This document shows positions 7,438 through 12,074 of a DNA stretch of 12,074 nt, one piece after another. The DNA comes from Fidelibacterota bacterium (GTDB taxonomy: Bacteria > Fidelibacterota > Marinisomatia > SCGC-AAA003-L08 > GCA-002704045): contig PAFF01000058.1 of assembly GCA_002704045.1 (NCBI GenBank), positions 1-12,074 of the forward strand, written 5' to 3'. Each line of letters opens with the position of its first letter. The first letter of the stretch is position 1. The translations under genes and the position numbers were made by a program. The notes below the pieces were generated by a model. It worked only from the letters and a program-made list of their open reading frames with translations. It ran no database searches and was not told the origin of the DNA.

Positions 7438-9073
7438 ATTAAACATTTACGTTTTATCTTTAGTTCTATTATTTAGCTGTAATAAAAAAGAATATTTTGT
7501 TGAACCTGGTACAATGACAATTTATAGAGAGATGACTCAATCGTGGGTTAGAAATTTTAATCCTTTAGCACCAGGTGCAAATGCAAGATGGCCAACCTCT
7601 TCAGGAATCTATGAACCATTATTCATATATAATTCTATGCAAAATGAAAATTTACCTTGGCTAGGTGTTTCATATGAATGGAAAAAAGAGAACAGAATAT
7701 TAGATGTGTCAACTAGACACGATGTTTTTTGGTCAGATGGTAAACCTTTTTCAGCTTATGATGTAGAATTTACTTTTAATTTAAAAAAAACTTTTCCTGC
7801 ATTAGATGGTTATGGTAATTGGCAATATTTAGAATCAGTGCAAGCAATTGATTCTACTAAAGTAAGATTTTCTTTTTCTCGAATTTATGTTCCTGGTTTT
7901 GATGCTATTTCAAGTCAGCCAATTGTTCCAAAGCATATTTGGGAGAAAATTCCCAATCCTATTGAATTTACTAATCCCAACCCAGTTGGTACTGGACCAT
8001 TTACAGAAATTATAACTTTTAAAAACCAAATTTGGGAGCTTGGTAAAAATCATAATTATTGGCAAAAAGATTTACCTAAAATTGATAAACTAAGATTTCC
8101 AGCTTTTTTATCAAATGAACAAGTTACGATTGCATTAATTAATGGTGAGTTAGATTGGTCTGGTAATTTTACACCTGCAATTGACAGAATTTATGTAGGT
8201 AAAGATCCAGAAAATCATCATTATTGGTTTCCTCAAACAGGAACATCCATTTTCTTATATTTAAACACAACAATTAAACCATTTGATAATGTAGAATTTA
8301 GAAAAGCAGTAAGTATGGCTATTGATAGAGATTTAATAGTAAAAGTCGCTATGTATAATTATACAAGTCAAGCGCATCAAACTGGATTGTCAGGTGTTTT
8401 TGAAAATTTTAGATTAACAGAAAACAAAATAAATGAAAATTGGATTAATTATCATCCAGAAAAATCCTTAGAAATTTTTAAAAATTTAGGTTTTGAAAAA
8501 AATTCAGATGGATATTGGATTGATAAAAATGATCAGGTTATTGAAGTTGAGATTGGTATAGTTTCGGGATGGTCAGATTGGATTAGAGCTGGAAAAATTA
8601 TATCAACAAATCTTAAAAAAGTTGGTATAAAATCAAGAGTTAAACCTCAAGATTTTGGTGCTTGGTTTAATAATTTACAGACCGGTAATTTTTCATCAGC
8701 TATAGGATGGACAGAAAAAGGTGCAACTCCATATCCTATGTATGAAGCATTAATGGCATCAAAAAATGTTAAAAGTATTGGTGAAATTTCAGGAATAAAT
8801 TGGCATAGATTTGGATTAAAAGAAATTGATGAATTAGTATTAAAATTTGAAAAAACATCTAATAAAGAAACAAAAATGGAAATTTTATATCAAATGCAAG
8901 AGCTGTTCATAAAATATGCTCCAGCAATTCCTATATTTGCTGATCCTAGTTGGGGAATATATAACACAAAGAGATTTAAAAATTTTCCAAGTGAAAAAAA
9001 TCCTTATGCTCAAATTTCACCTAACGCAGGCATAGAGAATTTACTGATTTTTACAAATGTTGAGTCTAAATGA
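7424..9073 (+). CDS. Family 5 solute-binding lipoprotein of an oligosaccharide/peptide ABC importer
   Basis: A 549-residue protein with lipoprotein signal 'MNKTKLNIYVLSLVLLFSC' (Cys19). The rest is a SBP_bac_5 (DppA/OppA-type) binding protein: 'PWLGVSYEW' at ~78-86, the signature 'DVFWSDGKPFSAYDVEFTF' at 100-118, 'NPVGTGPFTEI', 'NVEFRKAVSMAIDRDLI' and a C-terminal 'YAPAIPIFADPSWG'. This family mostly binds peptides, but a branch in Thermotoga and others binds cello- or laminari-oligosaccharides. The many Trp, Tyr and Phe residues and the position right after GH17 favour beta-glucan oligosaccharides here. That substrate is inferred from context. It is unusual that a Gram-negative binding protein is lipidated, although this occurs. 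The ATG lies 14 bases inside the GH17 gene and its stop overlaps the permease start (ATGA), which points to coupled translation. Confidence 0.88.
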   Translation: MNKTKLNIYVLSLVLLFSCNKKEYFVEPGTMTIYREMTQSWVRNFNPLAPGANARWPTSSGIYEPLFIYNSMQNENLPWLGVSYEWKKENRILDVSTRHDVFWSDGKPFSAYDVEFTFNLKKTFPALDGYGNWQYLESVQAIDSTKVRFSFSRIYVPGFDAISSQPIVPKHIWEKIPNPIEFTNPNPVGTGPFTEIITFKNQIWELGKNHNYWQKDLPKIDKLRFPAFLSNEQVTIALINGELDWSGNFTPAIDRIYVGKDPENHHYWFPQTGTSIFLYLNTTIKPFDNVEFRKAVSMAIDRDLIVKVAMYNYTSQAHQTGLSGVFENFRLTENKINENWINYHPEKSLEIFKNLGFEKNSDGYWIDKNDQVIEVEIGIVSGWSDWIRAGKIISTNLKKVGIKSRVKPQDFGAWFNNLQTGNFSSAIGWTEKGATPYPMYEALMASKNVKSIGEISGINWHRFGLKEIDELVLKFEKTSNKETKMEILYQMQELFIKYAPAIPIFADPSWGIYNTKRFKNFPSEKNPYAQISPNAGIENLLIFTNVESK

Positions 9074-10152
9074 ATACTAAAACACTGTCATACATAGTGC
9101 GTAGATTTTTCTTTTATTTACTCGCAGGTTTTATGGCCATAAGTTTAAATTTTTTTATTCCAAGATTAATGCCAGGAGATCCGGCTTCAATAATGTTCGC
9201 TCAGTTTAGAGGTAAGATGAAAATTGAGCAACTTCAAGCATTAAAGCAAACATTTGGTTTTCCTGAAGCAGAACCATTTGTGGATTTAAATGAAAATTTA
9301 AAATGGGATAGTAATGAACAATTTACAGATTGGAACAATAATCAAAAATATGATTCTAAACCGTCTTCACTAGAAAATTATATTTCATATATAAAATCAT
9401 TATTTAGAGGTGATTTGGGTATTTCTATTTCACATTTTCCACAAAAAGTAACTGAAGTTATATCAACCGGATTATATTGGACCTTATTTTTGGCTGGAAT
9501 TTCTCTTATAATCTCATTCATTTTGGGAACTGTAATTGGTATATATTTGGCTTGGTATAGAGATCAAAAGTTAGATTCTATTTTATTGCCATCCTTATCT
9601 TTTTTAGGTGCATTTCCATATTTTTGGATTGCAATGTTTTTATTGTATTATTTTGGTTTTAAATTAGATGTTTTTCCAATCAGACATGCGTATGATCAAG
9701 CATTAATGCCATCATTTTCATTTAAATTTATAACAAGTGTATTGTATCACTCAATTTTACCAGCATTTACAATGATTTTTGTAAGTTTAGGTGGTTGGAT
9801 GCTAAGTATGAGAAATAATATGATTTCTACTTTAGGTTCTGAATATATTAATTATGCTAAGGCGATTGGTTATAATAAAAAAATATTGATGTTTAATTAT
9901 GCTGCAAGAAATGCTTTATTACCAAATATAACAGGCTTTGGTATGGCATTAGGATTTATTTTATCTGGTGCATTGATGACAGAAATGATATTTAGTTATC
10001 CAGGCCAAGGTTATTTATTATTACAAGCAGTAAGAGCTCAAGATTTCCCTTTATTGCAGGGTATTTTTTTAACGATTACATTTTCAGTTTTAGTATCAAA
10101 TTTCATTGTTGATATTATAATTTTAATTTTAGATCCAAGAGTCAGGAAATAG
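9070..10152 (+). CDS. DppB/OppB-type ABC permease with inserted EF-hand-like loops
   Basis: A 360-residue inner-membrane permease of the peptide/nickel/oligosaccharide class (BPD_transp_1). The N-terminus 'YIVRRFFFYLLAGFMAISLNFFIPRLMPGDP' is the typical DppB first helix followed by 'PGDP'. Later helices include 'WTLFLAGISLIISFILGTVIG'. The cytoplasmic EAA loop that contacts the ATPase is 'EYINYAKAIGYNKKI' from residue 258, followed by 'NALLPNITGFG'. 'GALMTEMIFSYPGQGYLL' and the end 'DIIILILDPRVR' are standard for the family. The oddity is in the first extracytoplasmic loop, where residues 72-95 carry two calcium-loop-like motifs, described separately. The gene overlaps the binding-protein gene by 4 bases and is followed 2 bases later by the second permease. 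It should pair with that permease and the downstream ATPase. Confidence 0.9.
   Translation: MNTKTLSYIVRRFFFYLLAGFMAISLNFFIPRLMPGDPASIMFAQFRGKMKIEQLQALKQTFGFPEAEPFVDLNENLKWDSNEQFTDWNNNQKYDSKPSSLENYISYIKSLFRGDLGISISHFPQKVTEVISTGLYWTLFLAGISLIISFILGTVIGIYLAWYRDQKLDSILLPSLSFLGAFPYFWIAMFLLYYFGFKLDVFPIRHAYDQALMPSFSFKFITSVLYHSILPAFTMIFVSLGGWMLSMRNNMISTLGSEYINYAKAIGYNKKILMFNYAARNALLPNITGFGMALGFILSGALMTEMIFSYPGQGYLLLQAVRAQDFPLLQGIFLTITFSVLVSNFIVDIIILILDPRVRK
9283..9354 (+). other. Two EF-hand-like calcium-loop motifs within the permease
   Basis: Residues 72-83 read 'DLNENLKWDSNE', which fits the 12-residue EF-hand loop with acidic or amide residues at positions 1, 3, 5, 9 and 12. Residues 87-95 read 'DWNNNQKYD', a second, shorter loop of the same style. 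They lie between the first helix and the 'SLFRGDLG' segment, on the extracytoplasmic side. Metal binding is inferred from the motif. Confidence 0.6.
10144..10149 (+). promoter_or_regulatory. Ribosome-binding site (AGGAAA) supporting a TTG start
   Basis: AGGAAA ends 5 bases before the TTG at 10155. It supports that TTG as the start of the second permease gene, since no in-frame ATG is found before the first membrane helix. Confidence 0.55.
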
Positions 10153-10154
10153 TT

Positions 10155-11066
10155 TTGAAAGATAAGTCATCACTTTTACGATTATTATTTAAAAATTCTA
10201 AAGCAAAATTAGGCTTTTCTATTTTATCTTTCTTCATATTCATTAGTTTATTTGCACCCTTTTTAGTTGGATCTCCAACTGATTATGTTGGTGTTCCACT
10301 ACAACCTCCAAATTTTGAATTTTGGTTTGGAACAAATGGGCAAGGACAAGATGTATTGGCACAAACAGTTTATGGTGGTAGAAAAACATTATTCATTGCA
10401 TTTATAACAGGTATTTTTGTTGTTATGACAGGTGCTATTTTTGGAGGTATTTCTGGATATTTTCAAGGATATATTGATGATTTTATATCTCTCTTAATAA
10501 ATGTATTTTTACTTTTACCGGGACTTCCCTTAATGGTTGTTTTAGCTGCTTTCCTACCACTTGGTTCAATGGCAATTATTTTTGTTTTAGTATTTACTGG
10601 ATGGTCTTGGCATGCTAGAGTTTTAAGATCTCAGGTTTTATCTTTATCAAAACAAGATTTTGTAATGGCATCAAAAGTTAGTGGAGAATCTCATTTTAGA
10701 ATTATAACAATTGAAATTTTACCTAGAATGCTTTCACTTTTAACATCATCTTTCATAGGTGCTACAATTTATGCAATAGGAGCTCAAGTAGGATTAGAAT
10801 TTTTAGGATTAGGAGATATAAGTCAAATAAGTTGGGGTATCAATTTGTATTGGGCAACAAATGATTTAGCATTACTAACTGGTTCTTGGTGGACATTCGT
10901 GCCAACAGGTTTAGCAATTGCCTTAGTAAGTTTAAGCTTAACATTGATTAATTTTAGCATTGATGAAATTTCTAATCCTAAATTAGTATCAGAAAGATAT
11001 CTTTACGAGAAATTAGGAAAAAAATATAATAGGAATAGCATAACTCCGGTTATGACAAACAAATAA
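10155..11066 (+). CDS. DppC/OppC-type ABC permease
   Basis: A 303-residue inner-membrane permease, second of the pair. The N-terminal helix 'LGFSILSFFIFISLFAPFLVG' is followed by the family signature 'GTNGQGQDVLAQTVYGGRKTL' from residue 59, matching the usual 'GTDxxGRDVLSRxxyGaRxSL'. The EAA loop starts near residue 168: 'DFVMASKVSGESHFRII', then 'EILPRMLSLL'. 'GLEFLGLGD' and 'SWGINLYWA' are also typical. It starts at TTG with an AGGAAA site upstream; the next in-frame Met would remove the first helix. The C-terminal tail after 'EISNPKL' is about 25 residues longer than the usual ending. It forms the transmembrane channel with the preceding permease, and its stop overlaps the ATPase ATG (TAATG). 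Confidence 0.9.
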   Translation: MKDKSSLLRLLFKNSKAKLGFSILSFFIFISLFAPFLVGSPTDYVGVPLQPPNFEFWFGTNGQGQDVLAQTVYGGRKTLFIAFITGIFVVMTGAIFGGISGYFQGYIDDFISLLINVFLLLPGLPLMVVLAAFLPLGSMAIIFVLVFTGWSWHARVLRSQVLSLSKQDFVMASKVSGESHFRIITIEILPRMLSLLTSSFIGATIYAIGAQVGLEFLGLGDISQISWGINLYWATNDLALLTGSWWTFVPTGLAIALVSLSLTLINFSIDEISNPKLVSERYLYEKLGKKYNRNSITPVMTNK

Positions 11067-12074
11067 TGTCATTATTGCAAGTTAATAATTTATGTGTTGA
11101 TTTCATTGGTGAAAACAAGGATTTTACAGCGCTTAAAAAAGTAAATTTAAATTTAGACAAGAATGAAATTTTGGGTGTTGTAGGTGAATCAGGAAGTGGT
11201 AAGTCAACCCTGATAAAATCAATTTTAAGAATTTTAAGTGCTCCAGGTTTAATACAGTCAGGGGAAATCATATATGATAATAAAAATATTTTAAAAATGA
11301 AAGATCAAGATATTTTAGATCTAAGATGGAAAAAAATATCTTTAGTAAAACAGAAGGCCTTGAACTCACTAAATCCTGTAAAAAAAATAGGGGATCAATT
11401 AATATTACCTTTTATGTATCATACTGAATTATCAAAAATTAAAGCAAAAAAAGAGGCCTTGAATTTACTTGATTTAGTTAAAATTGACAAAAAATATTTT
11501 GATTCTTATCCTCACGAATTGTCTGGAGGTATGCGTCAAAGAATTATTATCGCAATTGCATTAGCATTAAAGCCTAAAATTGTAATAATGGATGAACCAA
11601 CCACTGCTCTTGATGTAATAACTGAAAGAGAAATAATTAAAAATATTCTTGAACTAAAAAAAGAATTGAAATTTTCTATCATTTTTATAACTCACGATTT
11701 AAGTTTGTTATTGCAGTTTGCTGATAAACTTAGCGTTTTATACAAAGGTGAAATAGTTGACGAGGGAGCAGTCAATGAAATTAAAAGTGGTGGTAATCAT
11801 AATTACACTACTAATTTATTAAAAGCCATTCCAAATATTCAAAAAGTTAATCGAAAAAATAAAAATAATAGTAAATGTAAAATTTTTTCATTAAACGATA
11901 TAAATGTTGTTTATGAATTGGGATCATGGTTATATCCAAAACCCTTAAAAGCAGTGAAAAATTTTTCATTAAATTTATATGAAAAAAACATAACTGTATT
12001 GATTGGTGAATCGGGTAGTGGTAAAAGTACGATTGCAAAGGTAATATGTGGATTAGAAAATTCATTTAGTGGAG
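11066..12074 (+). CDS. Fused two-domain ABC transporter ATPase, DppD-DppF type (3' truncated)
   Basis: The frame runs from an ATG overlapping the permease stop to the right edge with no stop: 336 codons, incomplete. The first ATPase domain is whole. It has Walker A 'GESGSGKST' (residues 40-48, Lys46), Q-loop 'SLVKQKALNSLNP', ABC signature 'LSGGMRQR' (152-159), Walker B 'IVIMDEPTTALD' with D176 and E177, and switch 'THD' with His210. 'NYTTNLLKAIP' is the C-terminal motif of oligopeptide-type ATPases. A short charged linker of Lys and Asn (~264-272) leads to a second domain starting 'IFSLNDINVVYELGSWL'. Its Walker A 'GESGSGKST' begins at residue 314 (Lys320), after which the window ends. DppD and DppF are usually separate genes, but fused forms are known in this family. 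It would energise uptake by the two permeases and the binding lipoprotein. Confidence 0.92.
   Translation, partial: MSLLQVNNLCVDFIGENKDFTALKKVNLNLDKNEILGVVGESGSGKSTLIKSILRILSAPGLIQSGEIIYDNKNILKMKDQDILDLRWKKISLVKQKALNSLNPVKKIGDQLILPFMYHTELSKIKAKKEALNLLDLVKIDKKYFDSYPHELSGGMRQRIIIAIALALKPKIVIMDEPTTALDVITEREIIKNILELKKELKFSIIFITHDLSLLLQFADKLSVLYKGEIVDEGAVNEIKSGGNHNYTTNLLKAIPNIQKVNRKNKNNSKCKIFSLNDINVVYELGSWLYPKPLKAVKNFSLNLYEKNITVLIGESGSGKSTIAKVICGLENSFSG

Noticed and set aside
11050..11271. Reverse-strand frame at the start of the ATPase gene
   Set aside because: It lies antisense to the Walker A region, and the forward frame has a full set of ATPase motifs.

Overview
The window reads as one continuous + strand operon fragment from an AT-rich, Gram-negative marine bacterium. 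The best guess is a Candidatus Marinimicrobia (SAR406/Neomarinimicrobiota)-like lineage. That guess rests on four things: a FlgD-Ig/type IX-style C-terminal tail of the kind common in that group, a PorV/PorQ-family barrel, Cys-rich 'CGVCGGD' repeats, and EF-hand-like 'DxNxNxxxD' loops in unexpected proteins. The taxonomy is inferred from protein style, not from a marker gene. Eleven genes, nine complete and two cut by the window edges, fill almost every base. Nearly all junctions overlap or are a few bases long (ATGA, TAATG and TTGA overlaps), and the longest gap is 16 bp. I see no RNA genes, mobile elements, CRISPR arrays, internal promoters or terminators.

Left part (1-2685), envelope and secretion: the C-terminal end of a secreted protein with a type IX-like sorting tail, a PorV/PorQ-like outer-membrane barrel, and a divergent SurA/PpiC-like periplasmic chaperone.

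Middle (2675-7437), beta-1,3-glucan breakdown and lower glycolysis: a lipoprotein with Cys-rich repeats followed by a GH16 laminarinase-type catalytic domain, two tandem GAPDH-family genes, and a GH17 endo-beta-1,3-glucanase-type lipoprotein. The first GAPDH-like protein has Ser in place of the catalytic Cys and has lost phosphate-site residues. The second is canonical.

Right part (7424-12074), uptake: a complete peptide/oligosaccharide-type (Dpp/Opp-like) ABC importer with a lipoprotein solute-binding protein, two permeases and a fused two-domain ATPase that runs off the right edge. The DppB-like permease carries two putative calcium-binding loops in its first extracytoplasmic loop.

The simplest overall reading is a laminarin (algal beta-1,3-glucan) utilisation operon without SusC/SusD in the window: GH16 and GH17 cut the glucan, the ABC importer takes up oligosaccharides, and GAPDH sits in the same transcript. 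The most unusual element is the catalytic-Cys-less GAPDH paralogue translationally linked to a normal GAPDH.
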